This document shows positions 1-8,151 of a stretch of 64,000 nucleotides of DNA, piece by piece. The stretch is taken from contig NZ_JACCBI010000001.1 of assembly GCF_013407835.1 (NCBI RefSeq), forward strand, positions 2,294,001 through 2,358,000, given 5' to 3'. Under the pieces are notes generated by a model. That model was given only the letters and a program-made list of their open reading frames with translations, made no database searches and had not been told where the DNA came from. This DNA is from Agromyces atrinae. GTDB lineage: Bacteria; Actinomycetota; Actinomycetes; Actinomycetales; Microbacteriaceae. A program made the translations under genes and the position numbers. Position 1 is the first letter of the stretch, and every line of letters starts with the position of its first letter.

Positions 1-1045
1 CGAACTCGCCGATGACGGCGACGGATGCCTCGGGCGCGAGCGGCAGCACGGGCCCCTCGTTCTTCAGCAGCACGACGCTGCGCTCGGCGGCTTCGCGGGC
101 GAGCGCGTGGTGGGTGTCGACGTCGAACGAGTGACCGGCACGAGCACCGGCGACCGACTTCTGCACGAGGTCGACGACGCGGCGGGCGGCGGTGTCGATC
201 GAGGCCTCGGCGATCGTGCCGGCCTGCACGGCGGCGACGAGCTGGGCGTCGGTGCGTCCGCCGCTCGACGGCATCTCGAGGTCGAGGCCCGCGACGACAC
301 CCGTGACACGGTCGTTGACGGCGCCCCAGTCGGAGACGACGAGACCCTCGAAGCCCCACTCGTCGCGCAGCACGCTCGTGAGCAGCCACGGGTCCTCGGA
401 GGTCCACACGCCGTTGAGGCGGTTGTACGAGCACATGACCGTCCACGGCTGGGCGTCCTCGACGACGCGCTGGAAGCCGCGCAGGTAGATCTCACGGAGC
501 GGGCGCGGGTCGACGTCGGCGCTCACGCGCAGGCGGTCGGCCTCCTGGTTGTTGGCGGCGAAGTGCTTGAGCGAGGCGCCGACGCCGCGCGACTGCAGGC
601 CGCGCACGAGAGCGGTGCCGAGCACGCCCGAGACGAGCGGGTCCTCCGAGAGGTACTCGAAGTTGCGGCCGCAGAACGGCGAGCGCTTGATGTTGATGCC
701 GGGGCCGAGCAGCACGGCGACGTTCTCGGCGAGCGACTCGTCGCCGAGGGCCGCGCCGACGCGCTCGAGCAGCTCGGGGTCGAAGCTCGAGCCGAGGGCG
801 ACGGCGGGCGGGAAGCACGTCGCGGGAACGCTGTCGGCGATGCCGAGGTGGTCGCCGCCCTCGCGCTGCTTGCGCACGCCGTGCGGGCCGTCGGTGAGCA
901 TGATCGCGGGGATTCCCGCGCGCTCGACGGGCTTCGTGTACCAGAAGCTCGCGCCGCTCGTGAGCGACGCCTTCTCGTCGAGGGTGAGGCTCGCGACGAC
1001 CTCGTCGGCCGAGGCGGTACGGATGTCGGGGGGTGTGGTGGTCAC
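1..1045 (-). CDS. GH3 family beta-glucosidase (partial, C-terminus outside window)
   Basis: This is a glycoside hydrolase family 3 enzyme that hydrolyses terminal beta-glycosides. About 348 N-terminal residues are present and the gene runs off the left edge. The translated minus strand contains the GH3 catalytic signature GLVVSDWGA near 325-350, where the Asp of SDW is the family's nucleophile. It also has the N-terminal segments LTDGPHGVR, LGPGINIKRSP and KHFAANNQE. The start is GTG at 1045, preceded by GAGGAG. No signal peptide is seen, so it is probably cytosolic and acts on imported oligosaccharides. It diverges from the TetR gene, and the shared region carries two 8-bp direct repeats that may be the operator. 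The exact substrate cannot be told from sequence. Confidence 0.93.
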   Translation of the reverse strand, partial: MTTTPPDIRTASADEVVASLTLDEKASLTSGASFWYTKPVERAGIPAIMLTDGPHGVRKQREGGDHLGIADSVPATCFPPAVALGSSFDPELLERVGAALGDESLAENVAVLLGPGINIKRSPFCGRNFEYLSEDPLVSGVLGTALVRGLQSRGVGASLKHFAANNQEADRLRVSADVDPRPLREIYLRGFQRVVEDAQPWTVMCSYNRLNGVWTSEDPWLLTSVLRDEWGFEGLVVSDWGAVNDRVTGVVAGLDLEMPSSGGRTDAQLVAAVQAGTIAEASIDTAARRVVDLVQKSVAGARAGHSFDVDTHHALAREAAERSVVLLKNEGPVLPLAPEASVAVIGEF

Positions 1046-1074
1046 AGAGGTTCTCCTCGTCGAGGTCGGTCGCG

Positions 1075-1132
1075 TCACACTAACATGCAAAACCGAATGA
1101 CACTAGGTATGTGTGAGCGGGGTCGATACGAT
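1075..1132. promoter_or_regulatory. Divergent GH3/TetR promoter region with 8-bp direct repeats
   Basis: TCACACTA (1075-1082) and TGACACTA (1098-1105) are near-identical direct repeats 23 bp apart. They lie between the GH3 start and the TetR start. A TANNNT-type -10 box, TACGAT (1127-1132), sits 7 nt before the TetR ATG, which suggests a leaderless transcript. The repeats fall where the -10/-35 region of the GH3 gene is expected. They are an inferred site for the neighbouring TetR protein. Confidence 0.4.
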
Positions 1133-1139
1133 CGAGACC

Positions 1140-1724
1140 ATGACTGCAAAGGGGCCCTACGCGAAGGGCATCGCCAAGCGCGAAGAGATCCTGACCACGG
1201 CCCTCGGCGTCATCGCCCGCAACGGCTACCGCCGCACGTCGGTGCGCGAGCTCGCCGACGCCGTCGGCCTCAGCCAGGCGGGCCTCCTGCACTACTTCAC
1301 CTCGAAGGAAGAACTCTTCACCGAAGTTCTGCGGAAGCGCGACGAGGTCGACCGCGAGACCTACATCGACGGCACCGAAGATCCGCTCGAGGCGTTCGTC
1401 GGCGTCATCCGCCACAACGCCGACGTGCCGGGCCTCGTGCAGCTCTACTCGCGCCTCGCCGTCGATTCGACCGACCCCGATCACGCCGCCCACGACTTCT
1501 TCGTCGAACGCTTCGCGGGCGATCGCACCGAGATCACCGCGGCCATCGCCGCCGAGCAGAAGGCCGGCCGCATCGACGCCGGGCTCGACCCCGAACGCCT
1601 CGCCTCCGTCATCCTCGCCGCCGCCGACGGACTGCAGACGCAGTGGCTGCTCGACCCCTCGATCGACATGGCCGCGCACCTCTCCGAACTCTGGCGCGCA
1701 CTCACGAGCGGAGCCGCCCGATGA
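1140..1724 (+). CDS. TetR/AcrR family transcriptional regulator
   Basis: 194 aa. The N-terminal helix-turn-helix is clear (IARNGYRRTSVRELADAVG followed by LLHYFTSKEELF, roughly residues 20-60). The C-terminal ligand-binding domain has no recognisable ligand. ATG 1140 was chosen over upstream GTG 1113 because TACGAT lies 7 nt before it and the HTH then starts at the usual distance. The stop overlaps the esterase start (ATGA), so the two are co-translated. It probably controls the esterase and perhaps the divergent GH3 gene. Confidence 0.9.
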   Translation: MTAKGPYAKGIAKREEILTTALGVIARNGYRRTSVRELADAVGLSQAGLLHYFTSKEELFTEVLRKRDEVDRETYIDGTEDPLEAFVGVIRHNADVPGLVQLYSRLAVDSTDPDHAAHDFFVERFAGDRTEITAAIAAEQKAGRIDAGLDPERLASVILAAADGLQTQWLLDPSIDMAAHLSELWRALTSGAAR

Positions 1725-3193
1725 GCGCCCCGGTCGCCCAGACGCGATCCGGCGCGGTGCGCGGGGTGTGGCGGGATGACGCGGGCGGGCGTTCGGCGGC
1801 ATTCCTCGGCATCCCGTTCGCGGCGGCCCCCGTGGGCGAACTGCGCTTCGCCGCGCCCGCACCGCACCCCGCGTGGGAGGGCGAGCGCGACGCGACGGAG
1901 TTCGGCGCGACGCCGTTCCGCGACGACGGAACCGGTGGCGTGACCCTCATCCCCGAGCCCGGCATCGTCGGCGACTCGACCCTCAACGTCAACGTCTTCA
2001 CGCCCGACCCGGATGCCGCGGGGCTTCCGGTGCTCGTCTACATCCACGGCGGGGGCTACGTCTCGGGCTCGCCCTCGAGCTCGTGGTACGACGGAGCCGC
2101 GTTCAACCGCGACGGCATCGTGACCGTGAGCGTCTCGTACCGGCTCGGATTCGACGGCTTCGGCTGGATCGAGGACGCCCCGCACAACCGCGCCGTGCTC
2201 GACTGGATCGCCGCGCTCGAGTGGGTGCAGGGCAACATCGCGGACTTCGGCGGCGACCCGGAGCGCGTCACGATCGCGGGCCAGTCGGCGGGCGGCGGGG
2301 CCGTGCTCACGCTGCTCGGCGTGCCGCGGGCGCGTGGCCTCTTCCACCGCGCGATCTCGATGTCGGGCGTGCTGAGCGCGACCCCGCTCGGCCGCGCCGA
2401 AGAGCTGGGGCGACGTCTCGCCGCCGAGCTCGGCGTCGAACCGACCCGCGCCGCTCTCGCCGCGCTGCCCGAGGAACGCGTGCTCGCCGCGCAGAAGGCC
2501 GTCGAACCGAAGCTCACCGCCCACCCGCTCGCGGCCGTGCGTCAGATGATCGGCGACGGCGTGCCGTGGTCGCCCGTGATCGACGGAGACCTCGTGCCCC
2601 ACGCGCCGCTCGATGCCGCCGCGGCCGGCGCCTCGGCCGACGTGCCGCTCATCGTCAGCTCGGTCGACGACGAGTTCTCGATGGCGACCGACCGGCTGCA
2701 GGGCGCGCTGCGACTCATCCCCGCGAGTGCGGGACTCGGGCTGCTGGGGCTCGCCCGCGACATCCGCCGCCCCTACCTCGCGGCCAACGTCGACGTGCAC
2801 GCGAAGGGCACGGCGGCCATGCTCGGGCGCTACGTCTCCGACGCGGTGTTCCGCTCGGCGGCGCTCGCGTTCACGCGCGCCCGCGGCGATGCCCCGACGT
2901 GGCTCGCGCGCTTCACGTGGCCGTCGCCCGCGTTCGCCGGACGAGCCGTGCACTGCCTCGACGTGCCGTTCTTCTTCGACTGCCTCGGCGCCGAGCGCAT
3001 CGCGCACCTCGCGGGCGACGCTCCCCCGCAGTCGCTCGCCGATGCCCTGCACGGTTCGGCGGTCGCGTTCATCTCAGGCGGAGACCCCGGTTGGGAGCGG
3101 TGGGATGCCGCGAGCGAACCCACCCGCCTGTGGGAGGTTCCGCCGACCGTGGCGCCGCACGCGTACGCGTCGGTCGAGCCGCTGCTCGGCTGA
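1721..3193 (+). CDS. Type-B carboxylesterase (para-nitrobenzyl esterase-like)
   Basis: 490 aa alpha/beta hydrolase of the carboxylesterase type-B family. It shows the N-terminal FLGIPFAAAPVGELRF, the oxyanion-hole motif YIHGGGY at about 105-112, and the nucleophile elbow GQSAGGG at about 188-194 with the catalytic Ser. No signal peptide is evident, so it is intracellular. The start overlaps the TetR stop by 4 nt (ATGA), giving a two-gene operon. It hydrolyses carboxyl esters; the physiological substrate is unknown. The gene ends about 30 nt before repeat A1. Confidence 0.92.
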   Translation: MSAPVAQTRSGAVRGVWRDDAGGRSAAFLGIPFAAAPVGELRFAAPAPHPAWEGERDATEFGATPFRDDGTGGVTLIPEPGIVGDSTLNVNVFTPDPDAAGLPVLVYIHGGGYVSGSPSSSWYDGAAFNRDGIVTVSVSYRLGFDGFGWIEDAPHNRAVLDWIAALEWVQGNIADFGGDPERVTIAGQSAGGGAVLTLLGVPRARGLFHRAISMSGVLSATPLGRAEELGRRLAAELGVEPTRAALAALPEERVLAAQKAVEPKLTAHPLAAVRQMIGDGVPWSPVIDGDLVPHAPLDAAAAGASADVPLIVSSVDDEFSMATDRLQGALRLIPASAGLGLLGLARDIRRPYLAANVDVHAKGTAAMLGRYVSDAVFRSAALAFTRARGDAPTWLARFTWPSPAFAGRAVHCLDVPFFFDCLGAERIAHLAGDAPPQSLADALHGSAVAFISGGDPGWERWDAASEPTRLWEVPPTVAPHAYASVEPLLG

Positions 3194-3220
3194 GGCTGCG
3201 TCACGCCTCTCTCTGGCGGC

Positions 3221-3380
3221 GAATAAGGAGATCCGACCCGACACGCCGGCCCGAGGCATCCCCCCGGCGGCGCGCCGCCCGCGATCTCCTTATCCGCGTG
3301 CACGGATGCTGCCGAATCGGCCGCTCACCGCGTGTCGGATGACGCACGGCGGCGTGTCGGGCCGATCCGCAGCATCCGTG
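3221..3380. repeat. Palindromic elements A1 + B1
   Basis: A1 (3221-3297) has perfect 11-bp arms ATAAGGAGATC / GATCTCCTTAT. Inside are GACACGCCG and GGCGCGCC, which can form an inner stem. B1 (3301-3380) has perfect 12-bp arms CACGGATGCTGC / GCAGCATCCGTG and contains CGCGTGTCG and CGGCGTGTC. The pair fills the gap between two convergent genes, so it may act as a bidirectional terminator. Both types recur many times up to position 24,609. Confidence 0.9.
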
Positions 3381-3402
3381 ATCGGGGGCTGCGCACCCCG
3401 CG

Positions 3403-3726
3403 TCAGTGGACGTGCGGCTGATCGCGCTCGAAGCCCCACTCATCGGCGAACTGTTCGGGGCTGAGCGTCTCGAGCTCCTCGATCGCGAGGCCGAGCAACG
3501 CTTCGGCCGTGTCACCGTCGTTCTGGCTCGCGCGGTACATGACGTGCCCGTCCGAGATGCGGCGGATGACGAGGTCGGCCGTACCGGGCCCCCAGCTCTC
3601 GCCGCCGAGTCCGACGAAACTCGCCGCGAGCGCTCCGACGGTCGCGACAGTGCGCACGACGGCCTTGAGGGGCGACAGCGGCACGAGCTCGATCTCGGCG
3701 ATCCACAGTTCGGAGGCGGTCGTCAT
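3403..3726 (-). CDS. Conserved hypothetical protein, 107 aa
   Basis: I do not recognise a named family. The protein begins MTTASELWIAEIELVPL, has one hydrophobic stretch (VVRTVATVGALAASFVGLGG, residues about 20-39) and ends in an acidic, histidine-containing tail. ATG 3726 is preferred to the in-frame upstream start because GGGGGG precedes it and the upstream residues look non-coding. It lies between two A/B repeat pairs and is convergent with the esterase. Confidence 0.6.
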   Translation of the reverse strand: MTTASELWIAEIELVPLSPLKAVVRTVATVGALAASFVGLGGESWGPGTADLVIRRISDGHVMYRASQNDGDTAEALLGLAIEELETLSPEQFADEWGFERDQPHVH

Positions 3727-3768
3727 CCCCCCATCGAACCAGATGACGGATGACGCGTGCGGGTTGTT

Positions 3769-3951
3769 CACGGATGCTGCAGATCAGGCGGCATGACGCG
3801 TGTCGCCTGTCGCGCCGCGGCGTGTCGCCCTCATCCGCAGCATCCGTGACCGGGGCGACCGCCCGCTCGCGCGACGGATCAGGAGATCCGGGCCGCCACG
3901 CCGGCGAGCGTCATCCGCTCACCGGCGTGTCGGAGAGATTCTCCTTATCGG
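3769..3951. repeat. Palindromic elements B2 + A2
   Basis: B2 (3769-3848) has 12-bp arms CACGGATGCTGC / GCAGCATCCGTG. A2 (3874-3951) is more diverged, with arms GGATCAGGAGA / GATTCTCCTTATC. In A2 the inner CACGCCGGCG pairs with CGGCGTGTCGG. The right arm of A2 contains the TAA stop codon of the galactanase gene (3945-3947). B2 lies just upstream of the 107-aa gene. Confidence 0.88.
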
Positions 3952-5828
3952 GCGACGCGCCGGCGACGGAGGCCGAGCAGCGCGAGGCCGGCCAGCACCA
4001 CGAGTGCGGCGAGGCCGAGCGCCGGGGCCACCGATGTGCCGGCCGTCGCGAGTGCCGCGCGGTCGGAGCCGGGCGCCGCCGTGTCGGACCCCGACCCGCC
4101 GGGCGTCGAGCCCGAATCGGGTCCGGAACCACCGGGCGACGGCACGGGGCCGGGCGAGGGAACGGGTTCGGGCGACGGTTCGGGTTCCGGCGACGGCTCT
4201 GGCTCGGGCGAAGGCTCCGGCTCCACCGCGGGCTCCGACCGGTCATCCGCCGCGAACGCCGCGATGCTCGGCAGCGCGCGACCGTCGAAGTCGAAGACGG
4301 CCTGGTTCTCCCACGCGTTGCCCGAGGCCGGATCGGCCGGGTCCCAGCCGTTGCCGGCAACGGCCGTCCACGCGGGTTCCCAGTACACGGCGCCGAGGCC
4401 GCGACCGCCGGGTGCTGCCGCGACGACGTCCTGCACGGCACGGAAGTTCGCCTGCTGACCCTCGACCGTCGCGGGGTAACCCGTGACGAGCTGCTCCTCG
4501 CGGGCGATCACGTTCTCCCACGGTGCGACCAGGTTGTCGTCGAGGGTGAACGGGTAGGCGGTCTCGACGACGAGCACGTCGCGGTCGTACCGATCGGAGA
4601 GCACCGAGACGGCCTCCTGCAGGTCGGCGAGACTGCCGTGCCAGTAGCCGTAATACGAGAGTCCGATGAGGTCGAAGGGCACGGCGCGTGCCGTCACCTC
4701 GTCGAACCACCACGTGAGTCCGCCGATGCCGTTGTTGATGTTCGTGAGGTGCAGGATGACCTCGGTCGACGGGTCGACGGCCTTCACGGCGTTCGCACCG
4801 GCGGTAAGGAAGAGCGCGAGGTTGTCCCACTGGGCGCCGTCGACGCCGTCGTCGGGGATCACGTCCCACGTCTGGCCGCTCGGCCACAGCATGCCCGGGT
4901 TGATCTCGTTGCCGACCTGCACGTAGTCGGCCGTGATGCCCGTGTCCTTGAGCGCTTGCAGCACGTCGGTGGTGTGCGCGGCGACGTCGGCGGCGAGCTG
5001 CGCGGGCGTGTGTCCGACCCACGCGGCGGGAACGCCCTGCGCTCCCGGGTCGGTCCAGCGGTCGGAGTAGTGGAAGTCGACGAGGAGCTCCATGCCGGCA
5101 TCCACGATGCGCTCGGCCATCGCGACGACCTGCGGCGTCATGTTGTAGCCGTCGGCCGAGTCGACCCACACCTTCAGGCGGCCGATGTTCGCGCCCGCGT
5201 CGGCGAGGATCTCGACGGGGTCGCCCGCCGTGCCGTCCTCCGACGAGTAGACGGCGCCGAAGTCCTCGTTCTTCGGCACACCCGAGAGGTCGGCGCCGCG
5301 AAGGCCGCGGTCGACCGTGCCCTGCTCGATCGACACCGCGTCGAGGCTCGCCCACGAGCCGGCGGGCCCGTCGGTCACGAGGCCGACCGTGCACGCGGCA
5401 TCCCCCGTCGCATAGCCGGAGACCGCGAGGTGCAGCCACGCGTCATCCGTCTCGGTCGACGGCACGACGACGCTGCCGTCGGTGCCGCACCCCGAGAACA
5501 CGAGCCGGGATGCCGCGAGCGAGCCGCCCGACTTCACCTGGGCGCGCAGTGTGTGCCAGCCCTCGGGCAGGGTGAGCTGCTGCGTCGTCGAGATGCGTCC
5601 GTCGGTCGGGAGCCAGTGCGTCAGCCGGAGCCCGCCGTCGATCCCGACCGACTCGACCGCGGCGGCGCCGCTCGTCGACTCGGTGGTCCAGCCGGTGAGC
5701 CCGTCGTCGAAGCCCGGGTTGACGAGCTCCGGCGTCGCTGCGGCGAAGGCGGGTGCCGCGGGTGCGGCGATGAGCGCGAGCGCGGTCACCACCGCCCCGA
5801 GAACTCGCGGGGTGCGTGATCGTGTCAT
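3945..5828 (-). CDS. ganB: Arabinogalactan endo-beta-1,4-galactanase, GH53, surface-anchored
   Basis: 627 aa secreted enzyme that cleaves beta-1,4-galactan to galacto-oligosaccharides. Residues 1-30 are a signal peptide ending AAPAFAA. An N-terminal carbohydrate-binding-like domain follows (about 31-175), then the GH53 barrel. The acid/base Glu is in YVQVGNEINPG and the nucleophile Glu in VLVVETAYPF. A Pro-Glu-Ser repeat spacer (PEPSPEPEPS) leads to LATAGTS, a hydrophobic helix and RRRR, resembling a sortase signal although LATAG is not the canonical LAxTG. The ATG at 5828 has AAGGAGG. It lies 41 nt after the GH42 gene, so the two are one operon, equivalent to Bacillus ganA-ganB. Its stop codon is inside repeat A2. 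Confidence 0.93.
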   Translation of the reverse strand: MTRSRTPRVLGAVVTALALIAAPAAPAFAAATPELVNPGFDDGLTGWTTESTSGAAAVESVGIDGGLRLTHWLPTDGRISTTQQLTLPEGWHTLRAQVKSGGSLAASRLVFSGCGTDGSVVVPSTETDDAWLHLAVSGYATGDAACTVGLVTDGPAGSWASLDAVSIEQGTVDRGLRGADLSGVPKNEDFGAVYSSEDGTAGDPVEILADAGANIGRLKVWVDSADGYNMTPQVVAMAERIVDAGMELLVDFHYSDRWTDPGAQGVPAAWVGHTPAQLAADVAAHTTDVLQALKDTGITADYVQVGNEINPGMLWPSGQTWDVIPDDGVDGAQWDNLALFLTAGANAVKAVDPSTEVILHLTNINNGIGGLTWWFDEVTARAVPFDLIGLSYYGYWHGSLADLQEAVSVLSDRYDRDVLVVETAYPFTLDDNLVAPWENVIAREEQLVTGYPATVEGQQANFRAVQDVVAAAPGGRGLGAVYWEPAWTAVAGNGWDPADPASGNAWENQAVFDFDGRALPSIAAFAADDRSEPAVEPEPSPEPEPSPEPEPSPEPVPSPGPVPSPGGSGPDSGSTPGGSGSDTAAPGSDRAALATAGTSVAPALGLAALVVLAGLALLGLRRRRVAR

Positions 5829-5869
5829 GTCGTCCTCCTTGACGTGGTGACCGCGGGCGCGGGGTGCGC

Positions 5870-7948
5870 TCAGCGGGGCGAAGCGATGATGCGGTAGCCG
5901 GCGCCCGGCACGGTGATCTCGCCGTCGACGTGGTCGCCGGTCAGCAGATCGGTGCCGTGCGCCGCGACGACGGCGGGCTCGTCGGCGTGGTTGATGTGGA
6001 AGGCGAAGCGCCGTTCGCCGTCGACGCGCTCGACCGACTCGAGTCCCGCGGGCGGTGCCGCGTGTGCGACGCCGGCTCGGGCGAGCACGCCGTCGACGAA
6101 GGACTGCAGGTCGTCGCCCGTGAGCTTCGTCGAGACGTACCACGCGGTGCCGTCGCCGCGGGCGTTGCGCGTGATGGCGGGGCCGCCCGCGGCGGGGCCG
6201 GTCGCGTAGAGCGCTTCGCTCTCGGCACCGGTGAGCACGATCTCCTCGCTCCAGGCCGCACCGCGGCGACCGTCTCCGAGGTCGACCGTCTCGCCCTCGT
6301 GCAGCGGCAGGAACTCGTGGATCTCGAGGCCGAGCACGTCGCGCAGCGCTCCCGGCGAGGCACCCGCGGCGACCTCGTCGTTCGCTCCGACGATGCCCGA
6401 GAAGTACGAGACGACGAGCGTGCCGCCGCCCGCGACGTAGCGGTCGAGCGACGCGGCGCCCTCGTCGCCGAGCAGGTAGAGGCTCGGCGCGAAGACGACG
6501 TCGTAGCCGCTCAGGTCGTGCTCGGGCAGCACGAAGTCGATCGTCACGCCGCGGTTCCAGAGCGCGGTGTAGAAGGCTTCGACGCGCTCGCGGTGGCCGA
6601 GTTCGACCGAGGGCCGCCACTCGAGGTCGAGGGCCCAGAACGATTCGATGCTCCAGACGACGGCGACGGATGCCTCGACGCGGCTGCCGCGCACGGGGCC
6701 GAGCGCGCCGAGCGCCGAGCCCAGCTCCTCGACCTCGCGCCAGATCCGCGTGCCGGTGCCGGCGTGCGGCAGCATCGCCGAGTGGAACTTCTCGGCGCCG
6801 AAGCGGCTTGCGCGGAACTGGAAGAACATGATGGCGTCGGCGCCGCGAGCGAAGTGGCTCAGGCTGTTGCGGGCGAGCTCGCCGGGGCGCTTCGCGATGT
6901 TGCGCGGCTGCCAGTTGACGGCCGACGTCGAGTGCTCCATGAGGATCCAGGGGCGACCGCCCGCGAGCGACCGGGTGAGGTCGGCGTCCATCGCGAGCAT
7001 GACGTGGTTGTCGCGGCGTTCGGCGACGAGGTAGTGGTCGTTCGCGACGACGTCGACCTCGCGCGCCCACGACCAGTAGTCGACCGAGGGGCAGTTCGTC
7101 GCCATGAAGTTCGTCGTGATGGGGGTCGTCTGCGTGTAGCGACGGATGACGTCGCGCTCGGCGACGTAGCAGGCGAGCAGCGCGTCGGACGTGAAGCGCT
7201 GGTAGTCGAGGCGCTGGGCCTGGTTCGAGACGCTCGCCGAGAGACGCGGGGCGTCGATCTCGTCCCAGTCGCCGTAGCGCTGCCCCCAGAAGAGCGTTCC
7301 CCACGCGGCGTTGAGCGCGTCGAGGGTCGTGTACCGGGCTCGCGCCCACTCACGGAACGCCGCAACCGAGTAGTCGTCGTAGCTGTCGCTGATGGGGGCG
7401 CCGTACTCGTTGTGGATGTGCCACATGACGACGGCGGGGTTCGAGGCGTACCGGCGGGCGAGCTGCTCGGTGATGCCGGTCGCGGCACGGCGGTACTCGG
7501 GCGAGCTAGGGCTGACCATGCCGCGCGAGCCGAAGCCGAGGCGGATGCCGTCGCGCGTGACGGGGTGCGCCTCGGGGTACTTCTTCCAGAACCACGCGGG
7601 GGGCGCGGCCGTCGGCGTGCCGAGGTCGACGTCGATGCCGGCTTCGGCGAGCAGGCCGATGAGGTCGTCGAGGAACGTGAAATCGTACTCACCCTCACGC
7701 GGCTCGAGCAGGACCCACGAGAAGATGCCGACGCTCACGAGGTTGACGCCCGCGCGCCTCATGAGCTCGATGTCCTCGATCCAGACGTCGCGGCTCCACT
7801 GCTCGGGGTTGTAGTCGCCGCCGTAGCGGACCTCCCGCCCGGGAATGCGGTGCACCGAGGATGACTCGCGCGTCGGTTCGGCGAGAGCGGGCGAATCGGT
7901 CGCCGCCACTCGTCGCGAATCGAGGACTTCGGAAGTGGGCGTCGACAT
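5870..7948 (-). CDS. ganA: Beta-galactosidase, GH42
   Basis: 692 aa. GH42 features are N-terminal VRYGGDYNPEQW, the acid/base Glu in WHIHNEYG (about 158-165), and the nucleophile Glu in PWILMEHST (about 325). The usual barrel, trimerisation and beta domains follow. No signal peptide is present, so it acts in the cytosol on imported galacto-oligosaccharides made by the GH53 enzyme. The start ATG 7948 has AAAGGAG upstream. It is divergent from the binding-protein gene across a symmetric promoter and is presumably under the LacI regulator. The role follows the Bacillus gan locus by synteny. Confidence 0.95.
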   Translation of the reverse strand: MSTPTSEVLDSRRVAATDSPALAEPTRESSSVHRIPGREVRYGGDYNPEQWSRDVWIEDIELMRRAGVNLVSVGIFSWVLLEPREGEYDFTFLDDLIGLLAEAGIDVDLGTPTAAPPAWFWKKYPEAHPVTRDGIRLGFGSRGMVSPSSPEYRRAATGITEQLARRYASNPAVVMWHIHNEYGAPISDSYDDYSVAAFREWARARYTTLDALNAAWGTLFWGQRYGDWDEIDAPRLSASVSNQAQRLDYQRFTSDALLACYVAERDVIRRYTQTTPITTNFMATNCPSVDYWSWAREVDVVANDHYLVAERRDNHVMLAMDADLTRSLAGGRPWILMEHSTSAVNWQPRNIAKRPGELARNSLSHFARGADAIMFFQFRASRFGAEKFHSAMLPHAGTGTRIWREVEELGSALGALGPVRGSRVEASVAVVWSIESFWALDLEWRPSVELGHRERVEAFYTALWNRGVTIDFVLPEHDLSGYDVVFAPSLYLLGDEGAASLDRYVAGGGTLVVSYFSGIVGANDEVAAGASPGALRDVLGLEIHEFLPLHEGETVDLGDGRRGAAWSEEIVLTGAESEALYATGPAAGGPAITRNARGDGTAWYVSTKLTGDDLQSFVDGVLARAGVAHAAPPAGLESVERVDGERRFAFHINHADEPAVVAAHGTDLLTGDHVDGEITVPGAGYRIIASPR

Positions 7949-8002
7949 GGCGCGATCTCCTTTGACTGTGTGCGGTCACAGTTCTATCACAGCCATGGAT
8001 GC

Positions 8003-8056
8003 CGCTGTCAAACGTCATCGCTGTGTTGACAGCGATCTTTTTGTGTGGATTACTAA
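8003..8056. promoter_or_regulatory. Back-to-back divergent gan promoter inside an inverted repeat
   Basis: CGCTGTCAA (8003-8011) and TTGACAGCG (8026-8034) form a 9-bp perfect inverted repeat with 14 bp between. Each arm contains a consensus TTGACA -35 box, one facing each way. The rightward -10 candidates are ATTACT (8049-8054) or TACTAA (8051-8056). Leftward, GATAGAAC lies near 7984-7991. A LacI protein bound here would block both units at once. A second short repeat, CTGTG-N6-CACAG, lies at about 7966-7982. Confidence 0.6.
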
Positions 8057-8151
8057 TACCGGTCACAGGCTCACCGACGTTCCTCCGAGTGTCAGCGAGC
8101 GACCACCCCCCCCTCGCATCACACAGTCAGCTTTTCGACAAGGAGGACGAA

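Noticed and set aside
107-3193. Very long plus-strand ORF spanning the GH3, TetR and esterase region
   Set aside because: It is a high-GC shadow: only the part from 1721 encodes the esterase, and the rest is antisense to the GH3 gene or in another frame of TetR.
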